Shown: one piece after another, positions 32,946-43,982 of the stretch
How the letters are laid out: each line of letters opens with the position of its first letter
Numbering within the stretch: the stretch's first letter is position 1
From: Loripinus fragilis
Taxonomy: Eukaryota; Mollusca; Bivalvia; Lucinida; Lucinidae
Reading direction: 5' to 3'
DNA length: 64,000 nt
Assembly (NCBI GenBank): GCA_964019695.1
Contig: OZ026515.1
Span: forward strand, 132,144,849-132,208,848
Notes under the pieces: generated by a model
Database searches by the model: none
Told to the model about the DNA's origin: nothing
What the model saw: only the letters and a program-made list of their open reading frames with translations
Made by a program: the position numbers and the translations under genes

Positions 32946-33318
32946 GTGGCATATCAAAGGGGTACGTACATTAAGGTGCTAATTTGGCCCCCTTTGAAGC
33001 TAAAAACTGAAAATTGCTTTTCACAAAATTATTTTGATTGGTTTACTAGAAGAATGACTGAAGTGTAAAATTTCAGCATTTATTTAAGTTTTACCGTTGC
33101 TGTGGTAACTAAAATGGCCGACAAAATAGGCATAAAATAGCGAAATTGCCATTTTCGACCAAATTTAAGGCTTTTAGAGACCGAATTGTTAAGAATTAGA
33201 TATCAGCACAGCTAAATTTTGGTATTTGCTTGTGCTCTATATTAATTGCTCTGTCAAACATCTAAAATTTGCTCCAAAATGGTCAATTTCCTATTTTCAG
33301 CCTATTTTTGCGGCCATT

Positions 33319-34661
33319 CAGGGCTCGAAAATTGTACACGTCCGCTCGTATTTACGAGTGGAAGTTCGGTAAGGGCTAGTGGAAATTGCCATTTGCTAGC
33401 CCGACAAGACGAGTCGATTTTTTTGGTTTTGTAATTATTTTTGAGGAAAAAAAGAACTTGAACTAGCATGTTTTACAGCCTGCAAAAGCAACGCAAACAC
33501 AGTGAAGAAAGATCGTTCGGTAGGTTTAAAATGTCACTAAAATGTGACCGGATGTTTACACTAGTCAGCAGTAAATGCAACCCGGTAGAATCTGGTTGAT
33601 CTTTGAACTAAATACCGGGACACATTGGAAAATCAATTCGGCCTAAGGGTTTTGAAAGTATAAAGCCGACGTTCCGGATTTTATCTCTGTATACGAAAAC
33701 GGGGGTCAGTCTGATTAACGCAGGAAGATTCAGGGGTAATGAGATGACACATAAATAGAATAGGAGAGAGCAAGATACATCAGACAGAATAAAGGCTGAT
33801 GTCAACACATTGCTTGAAGCTGCTGAATTCTTTCTTGAAGAAAGATTCATTAAACATCTTGGAGGAGAACCCATTCCTTGTTCAATGTGTTTTATTTTCA
33901 GATATGGCCTGATAAAGAATCAGAGGAGTTCAGGGTTTATGGAGATGAAGAGATAGAAAAGCTGGTAGATACCTATTCACCACTTTTATCCCAAGAGGAA
34001 AAAGAGTCAATCATTGACGAATGGCTGGATCTCAAGGTGTACATTTCTAGAAACTTACACCATGCAGTTATTGATGCATATGAAACTCTTGTGGGACTTA
34101 TGAATTCTGCTGAGATGCAGCACATGAAGCATATTATGATTCTTATTCTCATTATGCTGACAATCTCACCAACAACTGCTGAATGTGAGAGAGGTTTTAA
34201 CAATATTAAAACCACTGCAAGAACAAGCATGAAACAGGAAGCTTTGTCTAGTCTTGTTAGAATTAAGGTTGATGGTCCTGATCTTATGGAATACAATCCC
34301 ACAGAAAGCATTATAAACTGGTTAAACAGTGGTAAAGGGACTAGACACATTAAGGGGCACATATGTTCTGGTCCGAGGGGTCCAAAGGCTGCTGCACCTC
34401 AGTCTGATGCAGATGACTGAATAGTCTGATGGCTGAAAGGGAATAGTGTAAACCACAGTTTTATTTGTTTTGACATATATTACTAGTCAGTTGATGTCAC
34501 ATGTCACCTAAAACTAATTGTAAATAAGTTACTGAATTATGTGTTTTGTCTCTTTTAGAATACCAGACTTAAGGACGAGTTCAACTGGAGTAAGGACGAG
34601 TGAAAAATTAAGACCACTTGCCCCACAGGACAAGTAGGTCCAAAAAAAAAATCGAGCCCTG
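33319..34661 (+). mobile_element. hAT transposon remnant
   Basis: Ends CAGGGCTCGAAA and TCGAGCCCTG are inverted, continuing with ACTCGTA-type matches; CCATT lies on both sides, a decayed duplication. It holds the C-terminal part of a hAT transposase. Most of the transposase (DNA-binding domain and catalytic core start) is missing, so this is an internally deleted copy. Confidence 0.7.
33900..34420 (+). pseudogene. hAT transposase C-terminal exon (dimerisation domain)
   Basis: An open frame follows a good acceptor, TTTTATTTTCAG at about 33889-33900. It reads an acidic segment (IWPDKESEEFRVYGDEEIEK), then the hAT dimerisation signature region with SPTTAECERGFNNIKT and about 30 further residues including a Leu-rich stretch, then stops at 34420. 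An upstream piece near 33800-33850 reads LLEAAEFFLEERFIK in another frame and may be a preceding exon. Without the catalytic core it cannot be an active transposase. Confidence 0.75.
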
Positions 34662-34961
34662 CCATTTTTGTTACCTTGCAACGGTAAAAGTCAAACTAAT
34701 ATCCGATTCATACACTTGGGCCATTTTTCTTATAAACTAATAAGAAGAATTAGGTGAAAAGTGAATTTCATATTTTGGCCTCATATGGGGGCCAAAATAG
34801 CCTCTTAATGCACGTAGCTCTTTAAGGGGACGAGCAGTGGACCAGGATACACTGAAAAATTTTAACCTATGATCAAACTGGTGACCTTGGGATGGGGTCA
34901 AAGGGTCAATTACCATTAGATTTCTTCGAGAGCGTGGGGATTTGCGATGGGGCGCTATCGA

Positions 34962-35330
34962 ATGTGTTCTAGTTACATTTTGTAATAAGTACCAATGCTG
35001 GCCATTGTGTATCAAAAGATCTTGCCACCAATATCATAAAAAATGCTTACCGTAGGCTTTAAGAATCTATCATGAGTGTGAGGGTAACACAATAAAAATA
35101 TGTCGCAAGGATTGACTCGAATCGGCTTGCCCATTGATAACAAATAGTGATCCCAAAGGATGGGGGCATAGCAACATGTATGTGACTACAAATACAACAA
35201 CAGACCAAACTCTGCTCTGGACCTGCATCGCGGGAGCACATCGTCAATGTGTAAACAGTCTATATGCAAAGGTCATATAAACAGGAATGAAATCAGATTA
35301 CACCCAAATTTCCCAATGTTAGCATTTCAG
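34962..35330. other. non-coding intron sequence
   Basis: No gene. It leads into the ~180-bp tandem array; CATCGCGGGAGCACATCGTC at about 35227 may be a diverged first unit. Confidence 0.4.
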
Positions 35331-36250
35331 ATGGAAAAAATGTCTTAGTTCAGCACCCCTCAAAAATGAGAGAAAATTTGAAACATGCACAATATAGGAG
35401 GAGCTCATCTTCAATATGTGAACAATCATTAGGCAAAGTTTGAATAAAAAGAATGAAAACTTTTGGAGTTACAGATTACACAAACTTGGCACCCCTAAAA
35501 TGTTGCGGATGGCCGGACAGATGAGAAAAATGTCTAGGTTCAACACCCATCAAAAATGAGAAAAAACAATGAAACAATTTCACAATATAGGAGGTGCACA
35601 TCTTCAATGTGTGAACAATCATTATGCAGAGTTTGAAAATAAAGGAATGATTACTGTTGGAGTTACAGATTACACAAACTAGGCACCCCCTAAGCATTTC
35701 AGATGGAAAAAATGTCTAAGTTCAACACCCGTCAAAAATGGGGAAAAATTTATGAAATGTGCACAAAATAAACGGTGCACATCTTTAATGTGTGAACAAT
35801 CATTGTGTAAAGTTAGAATATATAGGGAGTTACAGATTACACAAGCTAGGCACCCCCTAAGCATTGCAGATGGAAAAAATGTCTAAGTTCAACACCCGTC
35901 AAAAATGAGAAAAAATTTATGAAATGTGCACAAAACAGAAAGTGCACATCTTCAATGTGCGAACAATCATTGTGCAAAGTTTGAAGATAAAGGAATGAAT
36001 ACTGTTGGAGTTACAGATTACACAAACTAGGCACCCCCTAAGCATTGCGGATGGAAAAAAATGTCTAAGTTCAACACCCCTCAAAAATGAGAAAAAATTT
36101 ATGAAACATGCACAAAATAGAAAGTGCACATCTTCAATATGTGAACAACCATTAAGCAAAGTTTGAATAAAAAATAATGAAAATTTTTGGAGTTATAGAT
36201 TACACAAACTTGGCACCCTAAAGTGTTGCGGACGGACGCATGGACGGACG
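35330..36250. repeat. tandem array, ~165-190-bp period, five copies
   Basis: The CACATCTTCAATGTGTGAAC phrase or a close variant starts at about 35402, 35594, 35775, 35941 and 36124. Units share GTTGGAGTTACAGATTACAC, GCACCCCYTAAGCATTGC and AAATGTCTAAGTTCAACACC. It ends in a GGACGGAC-rich run at 36228-36268. Minus-strand short frames are repeat by-products. Confidence 0.8.
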
Positions 36251-36489
36251 ACCGGACGGACGGAGTGGACCCACTACTAGACCTGCTTTTGCTAAAGCAA
36301 TGCAGGTAACAAATGTGCAGCAACAACATAACTGCCTGGTTAAGAAGATAGCATGGGTAAGACAATAAGAACTTCTTTCAAAGGCCTAAATATCAGATAT
36401 TCTTATCTGTCATGCAAAAGTTACTATCATGTCAATAGCTAGTTTTTCTCAAATTGTAAGTACGAGTTGAAAATTTTATATGTCTTTTC

Positions 36490-36650
36490 AAGTTGTTGTG
36501 ATTGTGTTTAATGTCCCACCAACAGCTACGGTCATATGGAGACGGGGCCACAGCTTAAAGTCTCATCCAACAGACTGGTGAAGCAGAGGATCGAACCTGA
36601 GACCCCTGGTTTACAAGGCAATTGGTTTATCCACTACACCACAGCGCCTT
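36490..36650 (-). mobile_element. tRNA-derived SINE, family C
   Basis: On the minus strand: GGCGCTGTGGTGTAGTGGAT (A box TGGTGTAGTGG), then GGTCTCAGGTTCGATCCTC (B box GGTTCGATCC), and a body with GTTGGTGGGACATTAAACAC. About 160 bp. The tRNA-like part is degenerate at the anticodon, so it is not a tRNA gene. Confidence 0.75.
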
Positions 36651-36786
36651 CTAAATTACTTCAAGTCATTCTCATTAAGTGCATAAGCAGTTTTAGAGAG
36701 AGCAGAAGGCAATTGCTGTGAACGAAGGGAAAGGGTTAGGATGTGTGAAGAAATAAGTTAACAATTTGTATACAGGAACACGGTAA

Positions 36787-37290
36787 GGCTTAAATTAAGA
36801 TTTTATTTGTTTCCACTTACCCGACCGACCCTGAAAAAAGGCTCTACTCAAAAATCTTATTTCAATTTTCAGTCAAGAATATATTTTTTTAAATTTCATT
36901 GCAACCTGAGAGAATTGTCCAATGTAAACATTGTTATCTTAGCAAATTGTTTGTGTATTTAATTTTAATGCCTATAGTAGGACTACACAGTAAAACCTGC
37001 CTAAAACAGCCACTTAAAGATATACGCAAAGGTCGTTAAGACAAATGGGCTCTAAATGCAGGTCGAAAGAATTGCAGAATACTCCTTGGGAGCAATCTGC
37101 AATATTTTTTACCTGCATTATGCGATGTCTTTTTTGAGTGGCCTCTTAAGACAGGTTTTTCTACATACAATTAAGTTTAATGGGTATCCAATTTGAGATT
37201 TTTAGTTAAAAAAATAAGTTTCCAACCGACCGACCCATACCGGTAAAACAGGGTCGGGTAAGGGGAAACAAAATATTTTTAAGTTTGGCC
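36787..37290. mobile_element. PIF/Harbinger-like MITE, GGCC family, copy 2
   Basis: Starts GGCTTAAATTAAGATTTTAT and ends with AAGTTTGGCC; TAA flanks both sides (36784-36786, 37291-37293). CCGACCGACCC/GGGTCGG sub-termini are inverted. A Tc1-type MITE (36986-37165) is inserted in it. Confidence 0.75.
36986..37165. mobile_element. Tc1/mariner-type MITE, ACAGTAAAACCTG family, copy 3
   Basis: CACAGTAAAACCTGCCTAAA at the left and AAGACAGGTTTTTCTAC at the right; AGTGGCC and GCAGAAT inner dyads as in the other copies. Nested in the GGCC-family MITE, so it is the younger of the two. Confidence 0.75.
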
Positions 37291-37454
37291 TAAGTGAGTA
37301 CTTTGACAAATGATGAATATGAAGGTAAAATGCTGCCAAATACAGCATTTGATCATGGTCTACACTGTTTGCTAAGATAGAAACCCTTTGTAGGGACAGA
37401 AATATATCATCAAATGAAAATTTTAGCTAAAAATCTCTTGATATGAAATATTTT

Positions 37455-37772
37455 TTTGTTTTAATGCTTAACTTCCCAGTCAACAGCTATGATCATGTTG
37501 GGACAGTCAGTTCATCTAACCACACTTTTTCCTGTGCAAACTTGACTAAACGATTAACCAGTACTTTGTGCACATACTTTGGCTTATAACTGACAACAAC
37601 CCTTCTTGAATCAGTGGAAGGGAGGAGTATGGCCATTGCAATTATTCCATGATCAATCTACACGAACGTACCTGTATGGGACCAGACCAAGATCAAACTT
37701 GCCACCCCTGGATCTGCAGTCAGACCTGTATCTGCAGTCAGACACGTTACCACCTGTGCTAAGCCACCCAGT
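37455..37772 (-). mobile_element. tRNA-derived SINE, family B, copy 2
   Basis: Shares with 17424-17757 the phrases CAACAGCTATGATCATG, TAACCACACTTTTTCCTG, GACAACAACCCTTCTTGAAT and GGATCTGCAGTCAGAC, in the same order. Both copies duplicate the GTCAGAC...CTGCAGTCAGACACGTTACC piece in the tRNA-like part. Confidence 0.8.
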
Positions 37773-37881
37773 ATATGAAAATTGAACCTTCCCAAATTTG
37801 TTTTATTACACCAGATGGTAGAACCCCTCAGTCTACAAAGATGATACCTAAATAAATGATTCAGAGTAAATATTGTAGCAC

Positions 37882-39156
37882 ATAGGTGAAAGTTCACAAT
37901 TTCCAAAAATCCTGAACTTTACAAATTTAAATCTTTTTAGTCATTCATGTGAAGATCCAGATGGGATACAGGGTTGGGACCTCTCCCCCCCCCCCCACTA
38001 AAAATCACAAAACTATAGGGTTTCTTAGTAATACTGGTTGAGATCCCTTGAAAATCACAAAGCTACCAAGCCAGCATTTAATGTTAGGCCATCATCGGCC
38101 CGATAGCAAAACGCCATTTCAATGGCAATTCGCAGGCGGCCGATGAAGGCACCTTTGAGTGGTATTTGGATCCTCTCTACCCTCATCAACTAAAAAAAAG
38201 AAAGTTGTCATAGTTGTAACCCATCTGACAAAGTTTCTGGATCCTCGCATGCCTAAACTTGATTTTTTATGTTTTTCACATTGATTTTAAGCAATAACTC
38301 TTTTATTTTTAATTTTAGCAAACTGCGTTTCCAATGAATCGCTGAACAGAAAAGTTAGCACCAACTTCTCCAATTGGTTCCAACATTCAAGATGCTGTAG
38401 TTAACTCTAAGTATAGATGCACTTTGTGAGCATTTTATGCAAAGAGCAAATAAATTAAGTTAAATATGTCAAAGTGTTACATTGCGCCACCCTAATTGAC
38501 TAACTAAAGGGATGGGTGGCTTGTTCAAATATAATAGAAATCACACCTGATTCACTTTAGCATTAAGCTAGTGGGGTCATCTCGAAATTGTTTGTTTTGG
38601 AACATGTGCGTAAGAAAAAAATGGCATGTCATACAAAATTCGAGCTTAATTACCTCCAAATAATCATGCTTAAAGTTGATTTTGCATATGTACATTGCAC
38701 AGTAACATTGGGTATGCTACTGGTAGAATTATGCTATATCCGCAACTTGTTAATATTCTTTTGAGATGAACCCTTTCCACGAAATTTACCTGTCAATAAG
38801 ACTTAGAAATTTGGATAAATTCATAAAATGTTAAATCTTCATCTATATACACAAAAATCTGTTTGTGCCACAAACTTCAGACCTTTTTGGAGAAATTGGC
38901 TTTAATTTTTCTCTACAACTTTCATTGCAAACACAGTTTGCTAAAGTTAAAAATAAAAAAGCTAGAGCCAAAAATCAATGTGAAAAACATAAAAAATCAA
39001 GCTTATAAAATATTCCTAATTTCGAGTTTAAATTTCCAAATGGCTTCAGATAAACTGAAAAATAGATCAAAAATAATCATAAACTGATCAATTCAGGATT
39101 CTGAGGCGACTTCCTTTAGAAAGTCAGCCTCAAAATCCTGAAAAACTTTCACCCAT
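37882..39156. mobile_element. TIR element, ATRGGTGAAAG family, copy 1
   Basis: Starts ATAGGTGAAAGTT and ends with AACTTTCACCCAT. Outside are TGTAGCAC (37874-37881) and GGTAGCAC (39157-39164), an 8-bp duplication with one change. Internal arms at about 38257-38400 and 38850-39010 are inverted (AGCAAACTGCGTTTCCAATG against CATTGCAAACACAGTTTGCT). Its right end lies 41 nt from the donor of the host intron. A second copy, 63312-64000, ends at the window edge. No transposase frame. Confidence 0.75.
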
Positions 39157-39197
39157 GGTAGCACCTTTTCGCTCAAATGCCATTTCACAAGACTCAC

Positions 39198-42100
39198 CTG
39201 GAAAAAACTTAGCAGCTGTTTTGTTCAAACTCTTCATTGTGATGATTCCTAGTTGCTTGTCAAAGGAAAATGCTGAGGTTTTCATTAGCTTTACTAAGAC
39301 AGACTCTAGCTTTGTATGTTTCTGTTTTTCAGGCAATATGTTGTCCAAATTAAGTGTTATCTTGGAAACCTGCTCTTTGTTAGTTATTTTGCTCAGGTCT
39401 GATTGGCCATCTGACTGTTCAATAACACTTTTCGATGCATCAGTCGGCTCTTGTTCTGTATCACTTTCACTTTCATTCTCTGCAGTTGCAATAGTAGCGA
39501 GAGCTTGCAAAGATAGATCAGGTCTGTTCAACTTTTCTAGTGAAGCTAACTGTGTACAAAGTCTTTCAACACGCCGTGATGGTGGTGTTATGGCAGATGG
39601 GCTGTTCTGTGAATATATAAGCGTTTTCAAAGGACTTTTGGGTGCATTACTGCTTGTGTCTACCTGGAAATTCTGATCTACACACACTTCTTTATATGTT
39701 TCTTTGTCAGCTTCCTTTATCAAAGTCGTTTGATCATTTATGCTATGCTTAGTATTTATGTTGACATCAATGCAACCTTCAGCGTCAGCCTTTTCTACCA
39801 AACTTGTTTGATCATTAATGCTATGCTTACTATTCAAGTTAACATCAATGCAAGCTTCACTGTCAGACTGTTCTACCAAACTTGTTTGATAATTAATGCT
39901 AGGTTTAGTATTTAATTTAACATTAACACAAGCTTCAGAGTCAGACTGTTCTATCATACTTCTATCAGTAGTTAGTGCTTGTCTACAAGCATCACTCCTA
40001 TCTTTTTTTGAATTTCCCAAAACAGAAAAATCAACCTTTATATTGGCTGCAAGATTTTTCTGAGTAAGTGCTACTTGTCCCTCTCTGTTACTTGTTCTTG
40101 ATATATGGTCAGTGCCTCTTTCACAATCCACTTCAGAATCATTAAATGTAATTTCTTTTAAACTGGTTTCTTCAAGGTTTGCTTTTGGTGTATTTTCCTG
40201 CACATTTTGGTACATTTGGTTGGTGGCTGTACCTTTATTTTTACCAACACTTTTGTTCATTTCAGGGCTTTTCCACTTATCCTCCTTCTCAACTAAAACT
40301 GAATTTTCTTTAAAATTGTCAATGTTTTTGTCACGGGTATGCTTGGAGCTCACTGCAAGACCAGTTTTGAGAATATCATTTTCAGATATTACTAATCCAT
40401 AGTGTTCATTTCTTTCAAACTCAGTTATTGCATTTTTGTTTTCAGCAGCACTCTTCAATTCTCTTGTAAACTCAGATCTATTTGGCTTATCATTCTTCTC
40501 CTTGCCAACTGATACTTTTGCTAACACTGCACTATGCTTTTCCTTCTTTTGCAGGTATTGTCTTACAGGAGCTTTTTTCTCATTTACAGACATTGGCTTC
40601 TTTTTACTACTAATAGTGGAATTTTCTTTATCTAATCGCTCAGCATTTGCTGCTAGTAACTGTGCCATCCTTGAATGTCTTTGTGTTAGGCCAAGACCAT
40701 CAGAAATCAATCCTGTTTCATTTGAAAAAAAATCTTCAGATTTGCTAGCATCACATATAATAATATTTTTAGATTTTATCTGTTTATGCAATTCACCAAT
40801 ATCTGGAATAATATAGTCACCTGGCCACATAGACTGACTGCCTATTTTAAATGATTTTTCAACTGAGTTTTTGCAAACTAGTGCTGGATTTAATTTGCCT
40901 GGTCTTCCTCGAGGTCTTCCAATGTGCAGTGCTTGAAATTTTTCATCATCACTTATTTTGATGTCAGAGTACAGGCATGTTTCTTCAGTGGTTTCAGACA
41001 CCAGATTTATCTCATATTTAACTCCATCAGCACTGTATCTTTCACAACTAGCCTCTTTCACAGATTTATTGGGACTCTTTTGCCCTGAATTATCAATAGT
41101 AACATCTTCTTCTGGTTCATCTAACTTTACCTCTACAATTTCTCCACTGGGTTCAGCTACTTGACTTTCAAATATACTATCTGATTCATGGTCTAACATA
41201 TCGTTTACTTCAATAACTGTTCCAGCAATGTTATCCAAATTTCGTTGATAAATTGTTTGGGTTGTTATTAAACTTGTTGGAGGTGCCATATTTTCTTGCC
41301 TACCATTTTTTGAGGTTACAAACCCATCAGTTGTAGAAGAAACAAGATCTTCACTTCCAGTGTCATTCAGCTGCCTGCCATTAGTTCTATGTTGTACAGA
41401 ATTATATTCACCTGATTTTATACCGTTTGGTACTCTTGCTAATGAATTATCTCCGTCTACAACAGATCTTTCCTCAGTAGTCTCTTTTAATGTATTTTCT
41501 GCCATTAGGGATGTTATTGCTTCATAACTACTCTTCCCCATCTTAAAAGCCTGCCACACATCTGGATTATGACCTTTTATATTGTTTTTACCATTACCCA
41601 TACAGCAAACACAACGAAGTGTCACTAAATCTAACCATGAGGTGTTTATTAAATCAACCCTATTTATTATAAACATGTCTTCTACTTCACTAGGTGCTTT
41701 TACGGGGTTAACATCTAAACTTATCAACCTGCGTCGAAGATTGGGCAATGTAAACATTCTTTGTGAAATTAAATCCCTGAAGCTGATATAAACATTGTCA
41801 CTCATCTGAAATGCATTAAACTTTTTCTGACAAGCTGTCAAGACTCCAACAGTCACAGGTACCTTCTCATCATCTGCTGTACCCTCTCTTTTATGCTCTT
41901 GCTTTGAAATCACTTCATATTCTACCAAAGTTTGTTCTTTCTTAATAATCAAACCACAATTGGAGCACCTTGTACTGTTACCTAAAACCTTTTTATACAC
42001 AACACCATATGCTATATCACTGACAATAGGCACAACAGGAAGATCAACTGTTTCACAAATAACTCTACTTAGACGCTGCAAGCATTCTATACTGATTAAA

Positions 42101-42795
42101 TCCTTAACAGTGGTCTCAGGACTTATTACGTTTTTCTGTATCAGTAGTTCAAGTTCATTTGATCCAACTGCCATTATATCAAGGTCTGAAGCACCGATAA
42201 TAACTTTTTCATACACTTTCATAGCCTCAAGCCCTACTATATTAAAGAACACTGCTAAACTAATATACCACTGACCCCTTCTGTGAAAACCATAAATTTC
42301 AAAATTTCCTAAACAAATAACACAAGCTTCTGGAAGACGATACATCTGTCCTTCCCTAATGAATACTTGCTCCACAGGAACTTCATCTCTAATCACATCA
42401 AGAGCACATGAACACATAGGCCAATCAGGTAACAAATTAGGATTGTTAGAAACAACATAGTTATCCACGTCTATCTGTTCATCCTGCAGTGGCATAATTG
42501 TAAGGGCATCTTTCTGTGGTGAGGACTGGTACAAGCTTGGAGTTTCCATCATAGGTTCTTCACACTGTTGAAGCAATTCATTAAATGAGTCATTAGCCAT
42601 AGAAGTAAAGATAGACGTATCGATATGTGGTTCACTTTCCACTCCGGTTGGACTGAATGGAAATACTTCATCATTGGTATGCCTGTCCATTCCAAGGCTA
42701 AAGGCTGTTTTTTCTACCATGCTTGTGTTGAATTGGGGAAGACAAGCAGTTGTAGCTTGATTCCCTGGTGCTACTGTTAAATGCGATGATGCCAT
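39198..42795 (-). CDS. first coding exon of a large AT-hook protein (unrecognised family)
   Basis: Encodes residues 1-1199 plus the first base of codon 1200. The ATG (42795) has A at -3 and G at +4, and an in-frame TGA lies just upstream in the 5' UTR. The exon ends at CCAG before GTGAGT (39197 downward); the frame that continues to a TGA at 39130 is intron read-through. Seen: cysteine pairs CSC (128-130), CVIC (158-161), CSNC (277-280) and CVCC (395-398) in an otherwise globular-looking region (~120-400) with aromatic stretches, suggesting zinc binding; an AT-hook core GRPRGRPGK at 626-634; a low-complexity acidic/Ser-rich middle; 26-residue repeats at ~945-1023. Likely nuclear and DNA-binding; no family recognised. 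Confidence 0.8.
39725..39960 (-). repeat. 78-bp coding tandem repeats (26 residues)
   Basis: TGATCATTWATGCTATGCTT-type starts at 39731, 39809 and 39887, exactly 78 bp apart. Encodes SLVEQSDSEACIDVNLNSKH-like repeats; three clear units and a diverged flanking one. Confidence 0.85.
40906..40932 (-). other. AT-hook coding motif (protein residues ~626-634)
   Basis: The plus-strand text CCTGGTCTTCCTCGAGGTCT and following bases encode, in reverse, G-R-P-R-G-R-P-G-K. The GRP core binds the minor groove of AT-rich DNA in HMGA-type proteins. A single hook is seen in this exon. Confidence 0.7.
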
Positions 42796-42824
42796 CTTCC
42801 CTCCTTCTAGGATATTTCAATCAC
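42796..42824 (-). other. 5' UTR part with 3' splice site of an upstream intron
   Basis: TTTAAACTTTCAG (AG at 42825-42826) precedes GTGATTGAAATATCC and, 29 nt on, the ATG. It implies at least one non-coding upstream exon; the in-frame TGA here fixes the start codon. Confidence 0.65.
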
Positions 42825-42900
42825 CTGAAAGTTTAAAAAATAACATTACAGTAAAAATTCCGAAATTTCTGACACTAGTTGCCTGCAAAAAAGACTAAGA

Positions 42901-42964
42901 CAAACAATGCAGACCCAGATCAGACTGCTTTTAAAAAGCAGTCTGATCAGTCGTCCCTGTTTGC
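42901..42964. repeat. dispersed hairpin, GATCAGACTGCTT stem type
   Basis: CAAACAATGCAGACCCAGAT and CGTCCCTGTTTGC are the ends; CAGATCAGACTGCTTTT pairs with AAAAGCAGTCTGATC. One of the cleanest copies, in the host gene's upstream intron. Confidence 0.85.
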
Positions 42965-43203
42965 TTTCTGACAAGCATGTTGTGAATTCCAGCCCTGATA
43001 ACCAGATTTTTTTTTTTTGAGAATAGAAAAAGCTTTTGAAATTTTAGAACAAACCTTTTCAAGCCATTCACAACAAATGTCATCTCCTTTTTGATCTTAT
43101 GCTGTACTTAATGGTAGCCTCTGTTCCAAACAATAAGAAACCAATGGGAGCAGTCAGAGCAGGCCCAAGGTTACAAAACTATGTCCATGCTCAACTCAGG
43201 TGA

Positions 43204-43631
43204 GGCTTAAATGAAATATATGTGTGGTTCCTGTTGCCCACCTACCCTAATTTTTTTTAACCCTACCCTAAACATTAAAATGTTTGTTTGATTTGATTCT
43301 TTACGTCCCATCAACAATCTTTCAGTTATATAGGGACGGGTCTTCCTGGGTTGAACCAGTACTAAGCTAGGATAAATGTGTCTTGCTCAAGGACCACAAC
43401 ACAGTGACGACGGTGAGGCTCGAACCCGCGGCCCTTCGGTCTCGAGTCAAGCTCTCTACCACTGAGCCACTGAGCTCCCCAAAAAAAAAAATACCTAAAA
43501 TTGGCACTTTTTCAGATTTTGTCACTATTTTCTTTGTTAAATGTTATAACAAAATTTAATAAATTCCCTACCTACCTACCCTAAATTTTGTAGGTATGCA
43601 ACAGGAACCACACATATATTTCATTTAGGCC
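43204..43631. mobile_element. PIF/Harbinger-like MITE, GGCC family, copy 3
   Basis: GGCTTAAATGAAATATATGT at the left mirrors ACATATATTTCATTTAGGCC at the right; TGA flanks both ends (43201-43203, 43632-43634). Interrupted by a SINE. Confidence 0.8.
43282..43480 (-). mobile_element. tRNA-derived SINE, family A, nested copy
   Basis: On the minus strand: GGGGAGCTCAGTGGCTCAGT, B box GGTTCGAGCC, GACGTAAAGAATCAAATCAA and an ACAAAC tail. Full length, inside a MITE that is itself inside another. Confidence 0.85.
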
Positions 43632-43982
43632 TGAACACAAAATTTATCCTGCTCATAAATGTTAAAATGCCAACAATTGTTGGCATTTTAGCATTTATTA
43701 GCATGATAAATACAACATCTGAGAGACTTAAAGCAAGAAACTTCTTCATTTGTCAGTATTTTAGTTTTCATGAGCAGTTGAAAATTCGTGCTCAGTTGAG
43801 TTGAGCATGAAAAAGCTTTATAACCTCAGGGCTTTGGTTCATGATGTTTGATTTAATGATAAAGGAGTACATTTTAATGTATGCATTAGATGTAATAAGA
43901 CAATGTTTCTCCAGACAAACAATACTGGCAGGATAAGGGTTAAAAGTTGTCTCAAGAAACCTCTTCATAACAGGGTCTCATG

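Larger units (their letters stand above)
32148..34960. mobile_element. foldback-type repeat with CCCCACGCT ends
   Basis: Starts CCCCACGCTTTTTAAAAAAG and ends GAGCGTGGGG (about 34933-34942), inverted. Inner arms also pair in reverse: AAGTTTTACCGTTGC (about 33087) with GCAACGGTAAAAG (about 34678), and the CTAATTTGGCCCCCTTT zone with CATATGGGGGCCAAAATAG. Three tandem 293-bp units with ATTTGGTGTGTGAGT lie at 32165-32945. The centre is occupied by a hAT remnant. Confidence 0.6.
27611..39197 (-). other. large host-gene intron (11.6 kb), transposon-filled
   Basis: Bounded on the minus strand by CCAG/GTGAGT at 39197 and TTTTTCAG at 27611. Both ends are in phase 1, and the joined reading frame stays open for 2443 codons. 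The contents are almost all mobile DNA: MITEs, a 3.2-kb hAT-like element, a foldback element with hAT relic, SINEs and tandem arrays. I saw no convincing extra coding exon inside but cannot exclude a small one. Confidence 0.65.
43171..43832. mobile_element. GGGCC-family MITE, copy 3, carrying nested MITE and SINE
   Basis: Outer ends GGCCCAAGGTTACAAAAC and AGCTTTATAACCTCAGGGC, with the family core AAATGTTAAAATGCCAAC after the insertion. A GGCC-family PIF-like MITE (43204-43631) sits in it and a family A SINE (43282-43480) sits in that one: three successive insertions. Confidence 0.8.

Noticed and set aside
39130..39197. C-terminal end of the 1221-codon frame (stop at 39130)
   Set aside because: The last ~21 codons follow a consensus donor and run into a transposon end, so they look like intron read-through.
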